From assembly GCA_002778195.1 (NCBI GenBank), contig PCDI01000001.1, forward strand, positions 5,777,338 to 5,841,337: a stretch of DNA of 64,000 nt, read 5' to 3'. Made by a program: the position numbers and the translations under genes. Positions 1-13,162 of this stretch are shown in pieces. Source of the DNA: Raffaelea ambrosiae (taxonomy: Eukaryota > Ascomycota > Sordariomycetes > Ophiostomatales > Ophiostomataceae). Each line of letters starts with the position of its first letter. Positions within the stretch are counted from its first letter, which is position 1. The notes beneath the pieces were generated by a model. That model ran no database searches, was not told the DNA's origin, and saw only the letters and a program-made list of their open reading frames with translations.

Positions 1-1441
1 GTCCCAGTTTCTCGATGGCCCTCAATCTTGGGGGCGAGACTGCGGCAGCGTAGACAAACAAGCTGGTGAAAGAAGGAAGGATGCAGGGTGGTGCAGTTCA
101 CCGGTAGGAAGGCATGGGAGGCGATGTTCTGGTGCTGAAGCGGGCAAAGTACACGATGTCAAAGAACAAAACAGCTCAGAAAGAGCAAAGATGAAAATAG
201 GAGCAGGTTCAGCTCCCGTGGTGCTTGATGTTGTTGTTGGCCCAATAAAAGAGTGGAGGCCGCTTTTGGGCAAAGGCATTTACAATCATACGGCAGGAGA
301 CACCATGGGGAGGCAGGCGGGACCCTGTCTGCTCTGCTGTGGCCCTGACGACGGAGTGCACGGTGCATGTGGTCTGGGAACTGCGCTGCTCGCCGTATTA
401 CTAGTACTCGCACACGTAGGCTGTAGCGGAAAAGCTTGGATGGATACAGCGCGGAAGCGCTAGTCTGTAGGCGGCTAGTGGCGCTACGACACAATCTCGC
501 AACAAGTCAGTCAGCTGGAATCGGAACAGGTGGGTGGGATAAAGTGTCTGCATTCTGTGCCCGCCTTCGTCTGCGTTCTTGAAAGCAGGGAGACACGACC
601 ACCACCAGCTGATTGAACTCGGGCCAGTAAGCGAAAATGCACCACTTGTCTTTGTTGTTGAGCAGATGGTCTGATCGCTGGCTCTTTTATTTATTTGTTT
701 GTTTTCCCTACGGCCGCGGTTGGTCAAGCCATCTTCTCTTTGGCGTTTTTATTTTATTTTATTATTTTATTTTTAGTTTCTTTTGTTTATTTGGCTTCTC
801 TTGCATCTTTTACCGCCGTCTGGCCCCTTTGGTATCAGCGCCGTTGGTGTGCCATCCACAACGCTGGAAATACCCCCTCTTCCATGTTCTCGCAATGCCA
901 CACAAAAAAAGTAGCACCGGGCATGGGAGATAGCCGTTCCCAGTCGGTGCCCCAGTTCGTGCCTTGGTTTTCTCATCCACAATTGGGCGCGTGACCACCA
1001 TGAGCACCCGAACATCACCGAGGTACATGTACCCATTCTGAAATCCTGTTGTAATCTGTGCTGCCTGTTTCGGCAGACGAGAACCTAACAAAGGCTACGA
1101 ATCAACACCAACGCCATCCCACTGGCAGCGTAAAAAAAAAGTAAACTATCCCATGTATTTGCCGTTCCAAACGCCGTATCACCGCTATACCACCGGCTTG
1201 CTTTCTTTTGCTTGTAATTCGCCGTGTCCTTTTCCACCATATTTCCGCCTGCTCCCGAAACCAACAAGACCGAATGTCCAGCCTCTGAAGATAAAAGTAC
1301 AACCAATAACCAAAACAAAATAAAATGAAATAGGATGAACAGAAATGTGAAACGTATAGCAAAAGGAAACGAGGAAAGAGAAACTGGGGAACGATTCACG
1401 GATGCGAGAAACCCGGGTAGAGACTTGCTTAAAGGGTATTC
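1..1441. other. Intergenic, no gene seen
   Basis: No reading frame here has domain-like sequence or a plausible splice model. Frames on both strands are short and of mixed composition. There is a T-rich tract at about 690-790 and an A/T-rich patch near 1310-1330. It is the 3' flank of the phosphatase gene and possibly part of the upstream region of a gene beyond the left edge. Confidence 0.5.
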
Positions 1442-4400
1442 TTATCTCGTCACCCGCAGACTCTCACTTCTTGCTCGCCCGGGGCCTCTCGACATGCCTC
1501 CCTTCTGCGACCGAGATACCCATTCTGCAATTGTTTCGTAGCAGAGAACAAACTGGCGCAGAGATTGCACCATGCTCAGCCGTTGCTTGCGGAAGTCCTC
1601 CACAGTCTTTGCAACCAGGTCGACCGCGTCATTGTCGAGCCAGGCCGGGTCAAAGACACCACCCCACTCGGTGGTGCCGTCATCCTTTCTCACCGACGCG
1701 CTAGTTCCCGCAAATCCGGGCTGGCTGTCCTTGCTGCCCGTTCCAGACATAGCCACATCAACAGAGTATTCGGCACTGGCGTCCGGCATATATACATCCC
1801 CATTGTCCCTAGTATGTTTCTGACCATCGACCGCTGATTTAAGCTTAATTGCGGCGTTCTTTATCATTCGTTGATTCTGCCGTTTCAGCATGTCAATCAC
1901 CGAATCCACGGTGCAGAACGTGCCAGTCCGTCCACAGCCGGCAGAGCAATGCACCAACATCGGTCGCGGATGGCTATTGGATTCTGCTGCTTCTGAAATC
2001 GGCCAGGGGAAGGCATTGGACCCTGCCGTACCCAAGTTGCCAGACAGCCGGGCGGGGACAGAGGCTGAAGGACCTTTCACCCCAGTGGAAGAAGTCGATG
2101 CGCCCTGCATCATATTGGCAAGCTCAACTAGTGCCAACAGATGGCCGGGTTGTGCCGGCACTCCAAAGTCAGGCCACGAAGGGTAATGCAGATGGGTGAC
2201 CTCCCGATAAGGTTGGAACGGGAAGTTACTGTGGCTGAGAGAAAACTTGCGGATAATGACAAACGGTGTTTCGCCGTGCACACCGCCCGTGTTCGCGGGC
2301 CCTTGGTGTGACGACGTCGCTGGAGGTACCGCCGTTTTGCCCCCCTCAACGGTTGCGAGAGTATTGGCCCTGCGGCGACCCGCTTCCGCTGTAGTGGTGC
2401 CGTGCTTCTTGTTCTTGCCATCCGCATGGTGGCCGAGATTGGACATATTAAATCCGGTCTTGTGCCTATCGGCATCCAACAAGACCTTCTTCTCACTGAG
2501 TAACCTCAGCTTGATCGGGCCGTACTCACTCTCAGTCCAGTATGAGTGGCACTTTAGTTGGCCACCTTCGGATTCCGCCGTGAGCATCACGATCACACGT
2601 ACGTCTTGCTCCCAGATGACTGTCCAGAAATCCTGTTTACAACCGGTGAGCTGTAATTCCCCACGCTACACAAGGATGGATTTTCGGAATGTTGAATAAA
2701 ATTCGCATTTGCGGGGAATCAAAACTCACCTCGAACGTTGCAGGAAGAGGACCTTGGCTAGCAATGTACCGCTTGAAGCTTCTGCTGGCACGTATGTGGC
2801 TTGCGTTGATGTAATCGCACGTCCCGGCTGGACGGTTTTGAAGACGGACCCGGGCGTGCTCAAAAGGCAGGATGTCTTTGTATCTGTTCTTCCCACCCTT
2901 CTCGATGCCCGACAGCTGGACATTTCCAGATACGCTTGTGCTGTGTGCAGATGGGTTGAAGACCGCGTATGCGTGCTTCATGCGAGCTTGTTCGGCAAGT
3001 TCGATACGAAGGAAACGCTCAGAGACTCGTTTTCCGCGGTCGTTTGGATCCACAGCTGCTCGAAGCCAAACGGGCAGGGAGGAGATGTCTAGTGCTGTGG
3101 GAATGGCGATCTCCAGACGGCCCACACCGTCTGCCAGATCCATATTTTGTCGAATGTTTGAGAAGAACGGGTTGGGCGCAGCGCTGGCTGACGGGAGGAC
3201 GACCCCACCGATGATGGGGGGGATCAACGGACGTGCTCCCCCGCCAGTTGTGTTCAGCGACAAAGCCACGGATCCAGAAGCACTTTGAGCGGTCATCTGG
3301 TAGTCCACCAGCTGCGGGAATGTAGCTTCGACTGCTTTAAATCCCCCACGTAGTACACAGGCACGGCCCTTGTAGCCCTCGCCAATGAACTTGCGCAGCA
3401 TATTGGTGGCCGCAAGAGCGTCGCGACTTTCCACAGAGCTTGAGTCGTACACAACAATATAGCGGGCATCCCGCCAACACGAGAACTTGGCTTCTTGCTC
3501 TCCATGGGCAAATGTGAGCTGCATCTTCTTCAGGTTGAATGTTGCCCTTTTCAGCAGAGTTGTCGGAATGCACAGGTTCAAGGCGCCCCTGATCCGTGAA
3601 GCAGCATAGTATGTAGACACACGGACATCCAGAAGCAGCAGCGGGAAGTCCTCCGCTTTGGATGCCTCAATAATCTTTTCCAGTTCTGCAGCGTCCAGCA
3701 TCTCAATTCCAGTTTCCACCTTTGGTTGGCACTGCTCCGCGGGTGCCTTCTGCGAGGGCGTACATGGTCTAGCCGCAGCGCCCTGGAGCTTTCCATAAAT
3801 GGAGGACAGACACAGGTGGCGTTTCGAATATTCAGAACTCGTTGTTGGACCCGACTCGTTGGTTGCCATGCTGCTGACAGATGCGCCGTCATCAGGTGTC
3901 GCATCATGCTTTCGCTTGGAATCTGTCGATGTTCTGGTCGTTTCGGCGTCGAGGTGCAATCGCAAAGTTGGTTTCCTTTTCTCCCGGGGGATGACGAGCG
4001 ACGCGGGCAACTGTGCAGAAGTATTTGATGCGGGCATTGAGGACTCCATTGTTAAACCATCTGCAGGCGGCCGCCTTTCGACAGACGGGCTTGTCAGTCC
4101 TGGTGTAGAAGTTTCCGTGACCTTCTGCGGGGTTGTTTTTGGACTACTCCTTCCCTGGAGGGCCGTGTGCAGAGTGAATGTCCGCCCATAGTGGTTTGCG
4201 TCGGCCTGTATCCGAAAGGCATCGTATGCCGGGTTTGCCTCCATCGGCAAGATTGGTTTCGGAATCGTTGCAGCAAAGGACTTGATAGAGGACGAGGACG
4301 GGCTCCAGTTGTCGCGAGGACCTGCGGCCGAGTCTCTCGAATCGGTACTCTGCTCAACCACTAGGCCAAAGTAGCTGGGGCTCGAAGTTCGCACTTCCTG

Positions 4401-4616
4401 TGTGGTTCCTGGGGATTGCCGTGATTTCGCGGCTCCGGGAGACAACCTGGGCGGATATGCCTGGCCCACCGAATGGGCCAACACTCGCGGAGAGGTAACC
4501 GGTGTACACGTCCTGGCACGGTAGTGCGGGCCCGAGAGTGACGGCGGCGGTGCCGACCTGGGCGTCTTCATGGTGTAATGGACCTTGCGGTCACAGGTTC
4601 GTTGTTCTGGGTACAT
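1442..4616 (-). CDS. Rhodanese-domain protein tyrosine phosphatase (Pyp1/Pyp2-like)
   Basis: Two exons, complement(1442..2632, 2730..4616), joined across a 97 bp GTGAGT...CAG intron; 1025 aa. Residues about 324-435 form a rhodanese/Cdc25-like domain (LLLLDVR, then a GGFKAVE segment). Residues about 577-1005 are the tyrosine phosphatase domain: KNRYKDI and DYINAS at its start, the WPD loop (D784), and the signature HCSAGCGRTG with catalytic Cys858 and its Arg. Fungal proteins of this layout (S. pombe Pyp1/Pyp2) dephosphorylate stress-activated MAP kinases in cytosol and nucleus, so that role is inferred here. The rhodanese part has no active-site Cys where one is expected, so it is probably a docking module. 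Long low-complexity insertions lie inside the phosphatase fold. The start may instead be Met16 (4571). Confidence 0.9.
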
Positions 4617-7600
4617 CCCGTATCTTTACCAGACTGTGCACGATGATGCGCGGCAGAGCATGCAACAGGGAGGGAAGAATTGGGGCGCACATCCAGCTCT
4701 CACGTCTGCTTCATCGTGCAAGCCGAGGTCGAGGGCGCTAAAGAGAATGGGTTGATCCTGTGGTGAAGAGGTGTCTAAGGGCCTGAACAAGGGTTATCGG
4801 ATACAGCTGTTCATGTTATGTCGCCAGAAGCGCCGAGGTCAGAAAATGGCCCTGGGTTGAGCGGTGTGTTGGCGGTAAGCTGTGACAGCGAGGATATGCA
4901 AAGCTGGGCTGCAACAGGTTTGACGTGCAGCGGGCGAGTTGTGGGGTCGGGGAGTTGGTGCGAGGGGGGGTTGCGAGGCTCGCGGGAGAGGTCGTCAAGA
5001 GTCAAGAGTCAGAGGAGAGAAAATAGAGGGTGGAATTGGCAGCAGAATAAATCGCCAAATAGAACGAACAGACACGCAGGCGAGAAGACAAAATGTGGAG
5101 ACCACTGTGTCGTCTAAGGGGGGCAGGTCTGATCGACAGGTTTTCGAAAGGGTCAGCTCGATCCGGAAAGAGCAAGAAGACGTTGCGCCGACCACGCACG
5201 GGGGGTTAGATTTTGCGACCGTGCAGCAGAGATACGGGGTGCGTGTGAGCAGGCTTTCCGGCGGCCGTGTACCCTGGCAGCAGGAAAAAAAGGGTTAAAA
5301 GGCAGGTGCAGTGGGGCGATAGAATTCTGGAACAGGGAGTATCGAGCCGGGACCCTGTCTACTATGTCGTCATTCCTTCCCGTCGGGGGTGCAGACCGCC
5401 ACATTATATAATCACCTAGCTTAATGTCAGGCAGGTGGCATGTCTTGCGTCTTGACTTGACACTCATTTCACGCAATTTTCACTTGTTTAATTGCGTTTC
5501 TATTTCCTTTCTTTTTTTACTGCCCGTTTCTCGCGCATACGAAAACGCAATAACATCTCGACAGCCGCCTCATCTACGCGCTGCTAACGTCGCAGGACAG
5601 TATGGTGGGCGTGTCCGCCGCGTGCCAAGCAGAAACAGGAGACTAAGCGTGCCGGACGCCTCCAAAAGAGGAATGGTGGTGCAGACCCCACCGATAGTCT
5701 TTTTGTGTCTGTAGCACTACAGACAACGTCATAAGGCGAAATTCGCTGGCCAGTGGGGGAATCCTTTGGAACGTCCGGTGTCTGTAAATCCGGCTTTGTT
5801 GCTTTGAGTCCAATCCGGATTCCTTTACCGCCTCCCACTTTGAGGAAGTTGCCGCTCGCCCTGCTCACCTGGCCTTCATTGCCAATCCATGCCTGTGACA
5901 TGGCTGCTATTCCCGCACTTTTTTGCTTCCGTATCTTCCAGTCCGTAGATCTTTACCAGCCGTGTTTGTTCTGGCCAGAACACGAGCCGTCGCTTGCTAG
6001 GGTGACGTAATACAGGATAAGTCACCAAAAAAATAAAATAAGTTATTCTTGGATCTTCGATTTGAAATCTTGGACAACTCAGCCCACAGCAGCGGCTGGG
6101 CCCTTCCAGACCAGAGACAAGCCCACTTCCGTGTCCCTCTTTCCTCTAAGCCTGGCCCGAAGACACCAGTGGGTTGGTCGATGCCATATCAACTGCAGGG
6201 CGCGACGCAGGGAGTACAATCCAGCAGACGAGCCCACCGCTCCACCAGGTTGTCTTGCCTAACCCCCAGTATGTGTGGCAAGGGGCCCTTGCATCTAAAG
6301 AGCCGGTTCACGCCACAGTACGTTCCTCATTAACTAGAATGGTATCTTTGCTTGTACCATATCTCGCGCCCGTTGTGTCACGCCCCGTGGACTAGGCCCC
6401 GTGGACTAGGCGTGCAGAAAGCGGTGTCGTAACTGTAAAGCGTAGCCACTATTAAGACTGGTTCCATTTGGCGGAAACAGATTCTGTGTTCCGCCCGTGG
6501 CTATCCAACGCCAACCATCGAATTTGTGCACAGCCCTACCCATAACGGTTTGTTTGCCTTAGAAGCAACGTACTTCCTGCACAGGATATTTGTCGCATGA
6601 TTTTCCATATCTACGAGTTGTGGTTGAAGCGCTAACTTGGCAAAAGCTAAACATGCAACTGCAAGTTGAGGCTGTTGTATGTTGTGGTGATACGAAGCCT
6701 GACAATGGGGGCTCAGAAGATGATGTCCGTATGCGTAGTTGTCAGTCGGTGACGTTCTTGGGCTCCTTTCCGTTCTTCTGTACCATAGTGACGACGACCA
6801 ACAAAAGTCAAGCAGACCTGCCTATGACACTGCGTTTTGCGAATTTCCACTATGTACGCAGTTTGCCAATTCACGCCACAGCGTTAGTGGTTCACGCCAA
6901 CCCAAAAAATGGCCAGCAAAGTCCCATGGTATACAGGCGCGTGAGAATTTTTTCATACATATGCTGCCTTCAATTGTGCACATGGCCAGCATCACGGGGG
7001 TGTACCCGCTAATACGCGTTGGTCTCATAACCATTCATATCCTATTTCCGGAGCAACGAATTTCGTCACAGCCTGCATGCGTACAACCGTAAGTTTCTGT
7101 CCGATTGTGTTCGGTGAGAGCTTCTTTCCTCCAACAGTTGGCCCACGGATGGCGTGCCGACGTCCAAGCAAGCATCCCCGAACCACCATGAAGTCCCATT
7201 CATAACCTCACATACACATCAAGACAATCTATCCTCCACTCCCTCTTCCCGAGAAGACTCCGGAGCCACTCCATGCCCAGGCCCGTCCATTCCATCTGTG
7301 GGCTTGTCAGCTGGCCGGCGGTGGCCTGAACCAGTGCATATGATGCATTGTTTAAAAAATCGGCTGCCACGGTCGCCGTCTCATTGAGTCTGTCGGCACC
7401 GAAGCTCGTCGTCGGTATGGAAGCCACCGAGGGCAAGAACGACGTTATCCGTGGCTCAAACCAGTTGCTGCTGAAGTCGAAGAAGCACCGATCGGACCAG
7501 TTACAGCTCGTGAGGAACAGGACCAGAAGGAGGAACGAACAGTACACACATGGCCGGTTGAGAAAGTATGTGCACACAAAAAAAAGGAAGATAAATGTAG

Positions 7601-8502
7601 GGGATGCGTTTGTCGGGATGAACAGAAGGGGGAGCCAGCTAGACAGTGCGTTAGCCAAGTTCATCGCCCCGAGTTCCAGGCATGGGGCAGGAATGCATTT
7701 ATGGCCTCACCTCCTTAAGCAGAACATTTCGCTGGCTGGACCGGACCGAATGGGTTTCGTGTTCTGCAGCTGCAAATCATGAATACAGGTAGGTGAATGC
7801 TCTCATGTAGTTGCGGCCTCCGAAAACACACAGTAAATGCAATGATGCGCCGTGTGGTGAGAAAAGGATGTGTGTCGCCACCTGACGAGGTTCGTGTTTT
7901 GTCGCCAAAAGCAAAATGCGTTCGAGGCGTAGCATAAGAAGTTTGGAGAGGCACCGGAATCACACTTACCTAATCACTAAGTCCGGCCTTCCCCTGGAAA
8001 TTTTTGCGGACCAGTCCGATAACTGGGCAACTGCAGGTGGTATTGTCTAGCCCCAAACAGAAAAAGCTGGACGAAACAAAGGAAGGGAAGCTCTGTTCCT
8101 ACCAGCATTCCTTCATTTCGGCCAAACTTCTGCGCAGCACAGCATCCAGCCCAACCCACGAGGCCTACTGCTTTCCCACCCCAGGTCTTCGATTGCTGTG
8201 GCCATCTGCGGCTTTGGCCGGATATCATTTCTTCGTTCGTTTCCGTTTTGACTGCGCTTTCTATTATCATTTTCATCCGTTTGCGCCATCCAACTGTTTT
8301 GCTCTGATCGCGATTTCGTGTTTTTTTCTTTTCTTTACTTCTCCGCCACGATCTGAAATCGGGTTCACCAACGCGGATGACAGCTCTCGCTGCGAAATCA
8401 GTCGATCGCTATCCCATCCGCGTTTGATCCATCCATCCTCGCGGGTGGCTTTTGACGATAGTTGTCGATAGCGTCTCGCGGCACGCGAGTAAAATCATCA
8501 AC
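4617..8502. other. Long gene-free interval between divergent genes
   Basis: About 3.9 kb separates the phosphatase start from the decapping scaffold start. The first 800 bp must include the phosphatase promoter and leader, and the CT-rich stretch just before 8503 fits a fungal promoter. I see no convincing gene in between. The only long ATG frame, on the minus strand at 7200-7664, is listed separately with low confidence. Confidence 0.5.
7200..7664 (-). CDS. Orphan ORF, possible small secreted protein
   Basis: An ATG-initiated frame of 154 aa without introns. The N terminus is hydrophobic (residues about 1-55, Leu/Phe rich) and could be a signal or membrane segment. The rest has NET and NAS glycosylation sequons. 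I do not recognise it, codon use is not clearly coding, and it lies alone in a long intergenic region. It may be a chance frame, or an intron may hide in the T-rich part. Confidence 0.2.
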   Translation of the reverse strand: MNLANALSSWLPLLFIPTNASPTFIFLFFVCTYFLNRPCVYCSFLLLVLFLTSCNWSDRCFFDFSSNWFEPRITSFLPSVASIPTTSFGADRLNETATVAADFLNNASYALVQATAGQLTSPQMEWTGLGMEWLRSLLGKREWRIDCLDVYVRL

Positions 8503-11500
8503 ATGTCGGTGCAGCCTCTTCCCGATCGGAAGGCTTCTGGCCCTGCCGGACTGGAATCACTTTTGCCTCAGCTTCGTCACACATCGACCCAGGAAGGCAC
8601 CCCTGCAGCGTCCCAGCCATCAACGAGCTTCTCTTCGACTTCGCTACACGGCGAATACCCTACAAACTACACTCCGGGGCAAGCCGATCCTGGCCTTTTC
8701 ATGAATGCTACTGTGGGTTATCGCAACATCACGTCGCCTCCATCGGGGACTGCATCTGCAGGCTTTGGCCGGCCGTCCACCAGCGACATTTCTGGGAAAA
8801 CCCAGCTCCTGAGTCTGCTGAAGTTCGGCCAAAACTCGGCAGCGCCAGGCGCTCAGCAAGGGCCGTATGGCCCTCCCCAAACCCCGAACTCGCTCGGTGA
8901 AGAGGCACAGCCCGCTCCAGTGCAGCAGGTTTCCGTGCCGCCGGCCATCACAGCAGTGCCGTCCGACCTGTCCAGCCTTCTGGCTGCCTTTATGAAGGGT
9001 CCGCCGAAAGACGAACCCCCCCAGCCAGCCCCCCCCGCTGCAGGTGCCTCCTGGACGTCGACTGCCCAGTCACGCGAAACCCAACAGTGTCTTCTCGGCC
9101 TGCTTAACTCGCCGAAGCCAAGCCAGAAGGACGAGCCTTCGCTGGTGGCTCCTGAAAAGGAGGCCCCGGCCCTTGAAGCAGCCTTGGGATCTGAGACTGA
9201 CACCAAGCCTGCTTCTAAGAAGACACCCCCTGGACGGACTGTTTCGTCAACCGGCATCGCTGGGCCTTCTCTGCCCGGCCCAGGTTCAAAACCTACAAAG
9301 TCCAGCAAGTCGACGAAAGCCTCGAAACCCGCGAGCACCCCCAACCCTGCCGACACCATTGCAGTCTCGTCCTCAACTGCTCCCTTTCTCCAGATCTTGA
9401 AGAAGCCTGGTGCCCAGAACGCAGACGCAGGCAAAGCACTACCGACACGTAACGCAAGCCCTGCGGTTGCTACTGCTAATGCTTTCACTGCCCCCAAAAC
9501 GGTGGCCTCGTCACCCACTCCTTCCAAAAAACCCAGTGCCTCGCCACCCACTGGAAAGGACGCTACTGCAGCCTCGACCGAGTCTGTTGGCGGGCTGCCT
9601 GGGCGCGTGCAGGAAACCAGCAACACGAAGAAAGAAGCTGTTACCGAGGCAAAACATACCAGCAAGGGTTCTGTACTGCCCCCTGTTGACGTGGCTGAGA
9701 CACCCGAAGTCACCACAATCGATGTCCATGGAGGCGTGGCCGACAGCTGGGAGAACGCCGATCAGGATCCTGACAGGAACGAGATTGTTGTCCTGGAAGA
9801 CGAATCCGCCCCCGTCAAAGTGTACAACCTGCCCATGAAGCCCTGGATTTCCATCGACGTCCAGGACGATGACAAGGCAAGCAGGCCGCAGTTCCAGGAT
9901 GACGCGGTTCTAGACATTGCCCGTCTTAAGAAGGAGTTCGACCAAATTGACCGCAACCTTGTCGCAGCGTCGGAGAACTACATGGCATATGGCATGTCCC
10001 GGGCTGGTGGTCTTAGGGTTATTCGCCAGAGTGACGGCAGAGACGCGAAGCTCTTCACGGACACCAAGGACCGCATCTTCAACATTGCCATGTCTGCCAA
10101 CAACAGCGAGCTGGGACAGGCCACCCAGGAGTCCATCGTCGGAACGGGCGTTAGCGGGACTGTCTACTGGGTCCAGATTCGGGATGGCGACAAGGACCAC
10201 CTTGAGTTCACCCACCCGGAGCTGCACGGTTTTGTTCTGCCACCCATTATGTCTCACGAAGGGGATGCACCAGGCGGCGTTCTTAAGACGAGGGCTCGCA
10301 CGTCCACAAACCACCCTGAGTACTTTGCTGTTGGTCGTGGAAAGTCCATTAACATTGTGTGGCCTTTCTTCATCATGCAGAACAACATTTTCAAGCCCGG
10401 CTACGACCGCGTTGTCGATACTGAGAAGCTGTCAAAGCAGTGCTCTCTGAAGATCAACACGGGGAAAGCTGGAAAGGACTTCACGTTCAGCCAGGACGAC
10501 TCCGTTGTTGTCTCTCTCGATAAGTCGGGCCGAGTCAAGTTCTGGGACGTCCGCGACCTGACCGCCGCGAGAAAGGGCTCGTCCCCGGGCAATCCGTTGC
10601 CGGCTCACACTTCCCTGGAAGTGAAGGAGCCCCTGATGACACTGACCACGACACCAGAAGGGGAAAAGGCGTGGCCCACGTCTGTTCTACTGCTGGATAA
10701 GATGCGGCCGTACCAGAAACAGAGTGCTCTGCGCTATATGATAGTTGGCATGAAGCAGAACCACACTCTCCAGCTCTGGGACCTTGCCCTCGGAAAGCCC
10801 GTCCAGGAGTTCAACCTGCCGCACAGCAAGGAGTCAGATGCTGTATGCAGCGTCATGTACCATCCGCCCACCGGCATGATTGCTGTTGGCCACCCCACAC
10901 GGAACTCGGTGTATCTCCTACACCTTTCGGCACCCAAGTATGCCCTTAAGAGCATGTCCCAGGTTGAATACATCCTGCGTCTGAACGTCCAAGACCCGTC
11001 TATCCCCGAACCCGAAGCCACCGCCGTTATCAGTGGCATCCGAGAGTACTCTCTGGACAATAAGGGATCTCTTCGCAGCCTGGATATTCTCCCCAATCCG
11101 GCGGACAATGCTGACGGCGACACCCCGACTCTTTTCGAGCTCTATGCGATGCACTCTAAGGGTGTCAGCTGTGTCTTCATTCACGCTGGTGAGCTCGGCT
11201 GGGACAAGGATAATAAGGTCATCAGCGCTGTCGATGGCATCGGGGCAGGGAAGGTGACGGTCAAGAAGCTCAAGGGCCCGCAGCAGCCGATTCCAACAAC
11301 TGACGGTGGTGTTGGCTCGGAAAGTACAGCATCTTCCAAGCCGACAGCACGAGTCCTTGTCCCACGATCTTCATCGTCGAAGGACGGTTCTCTCACGTCG
11401 GTCGCTGTACACCAGGATTCCCGCAAAGCCAGCGAGCCGGCGGCAAAAGCCAAGGGCTCGGAATCCCGCAATGACGACGCCGTTCCGGCCCCCCCGGCAG

Positions 11501-12458
11501 CTGCGCCTTCAACTGACAAGGCAGAGAAGAGAAGCCGGAAGAAGAAAGCCGCGCCGACGCCATCCCCAGACTTCACAGGGTCTTCGGACCGCGAGACTAT
11601 TACCTCTAAGGACACTGGCAGCTCGCCGCGTTCCCAGGATACAAAGACGCCCGATAGCAGCGTCAAATCCAGCCCGCACCACAATGCATTTAAGGGATCG
11701 CCGTCCCTCGGTAACGACGCCATCGACAGGCGCATCAATACGATGGAAACTCGTATTTGCGAGCGGGTGTCAAGCGCTGTGCACGTGGCTGTTGATGGGA
11801 TGATGAAGAGCATAGACGAACAGTCCCGCGCCCGCGACGCTGACTTCGAACACAAGCAGCGCAAGCTGCTGGAGCTGGTGTCCAGTGTACTGAACAGCAA
11901 CACTCAGCAGGTTCTCAGCAAAATCATCCGCGAGGAGTTTGAGAAGACTGTTGTTCCAACTCTGCGTGACGATGTCACCAAGACCATGACGGAGAATCTA
12001 GCGGCCAAGATTAACCCCCAAGTGTCTTCTGTTCTCCAGAGGGAGCTGCAAAACTCGCTGCCGGCCCATGTCGCCCAGGGCATACGGAGCCAGGACATAG
12101 CGAAGACTGTCAGCGATAAGGTTGCCCGTACAGTGGCCAATCACGTCGATGACCGCCTTAAAGCAGTTGTGTCGAAGGAGATCATCCCGGCTATCTCGGC
12201 GTTTTCCACGCAGGCTGTCGAGGGTCGTGTGCAGGATCTTCACAAGTTGGTGACTAAGCAAATGGTCGAGTTGAAGCAGTTGCATGCTGCGCAGAATGAT
12301 AAGTTTGATTCCCTGACCTCCTTGATCGCCAACCTGTCCGAGACAGTGTCTTCGTTGGCAGTTTCCCAGCAGCAGTACCAAGAGCACCTAGTAAGGGTCG
12401 AAAGCCAAGCAACACAAGTGGCCCAGGCCGCTCAGTTTGTACCGCCCTCCTATCCGCC

Positions 12459-12494
<36 letters not shown>

Positions 12495-13162
12495 CACCAC
12501 ACAGCAGGAGCTCTATGGCGACAGCTCCCCACGAAGCCAGGTGACCGGGTCCTTTGTTTCGCCGCCGAGCAATCCAACACCTAAGCGGCCACAGCGTGTC
12601 TTGAATGCACCCCAGACCCTGGAGGAGCAGGAGCAGGCCGAGGTGGCAGCCATTGCGTCGGCGATGGAAGATTCGCTGAACAATGGCAGGTACGACGAGG
12701 CTATGCTACGGTGGCTCCAGAGCAACGGAAAAGAGGAGGCGCTTTTCCGCAAGGTTCTGGTGAACTACCCACCCGATATTGTCAGTAGCTTGCAGCCTCT
12801 GATTCTTCTGTCGGCTGGTACGACCGTTACGCAGAATTTGGAAGGCCCTTTGATCAGCCAAAAGCTCGGCTGGGTTGAGATTGTGCTTGTGAATCTGTAC
12901 CAGATTGCGGATCAACTGGTGAGTACTTTGCGGGAGTTGGATATGTCTGCAAACAGAATCGTACTGACGTATGGGACAAAAGGACGACCAAACACGCGAA
13001 ATTGCCCCCAACGTGCTGATGCACATGCGGGCTCAACTGGAGGAGACGCTGATGCGCCTCAGCAAGACGCCTGGTAACAACCCGATCCTTAAGTCGATTA
13101 CACACATAGTGTCTGTGATCAACCGTGTTGCCGACATGATCAAGCCGAGAAACGCATTCTAG
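8503..13162 (+). CDS. EDC4/Pdc1-like mRNA decapping scaffold
   Basis: Two exons, 8503..12918 and 12983..13162, joined across a 64 bp GTGAGT...AAAG intron with a GTACTGAC branch site; 1531 aa. The ATG at 8503 (ATCAACATGTCG) is chosen because the frame continues upstream only to a TTG. Residues 1-450 are disordered and carry three LLxLL-type motifs. A WD40-like region follows (about 520-870, including VKFWDV and LQLWDL), then a second disordered stretch, a coiled-coil region (about 1080-1310), an 11-residue Gln run encoded by pure CAG (12460-12492), and a conserved helical C terminus ending in KPRNAF. This order (WD40, linker, alpha-helical tail) is that of EDC4 and fission yeast Pdc1, P-body scaffolds that bind Dcp2. 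The role is inferred from architecture. Confidence 0.75.
12460..12492 (+). repeat. (CAG)11 microsatellite coding poly-Gln
   Basis: Eleven uninterrupted CAG codons lie in the linker before the C-terminal domain of the EDC4-like gene. Pure repeats of this kind are expected to vary in length between strains. Confidence 0.95.

Noticed and set aside
5320..5370. GGCTCGATAC on the minus strand as a possible tRNA T loop
   Set aside because: Stem pairing fails and no other tRNA element fits.
8452..8502. Upstream extension of the EDC4-like frame
   Set aside because: The initiating codon would be TTG; the first ATG, with good context, is at 8503.
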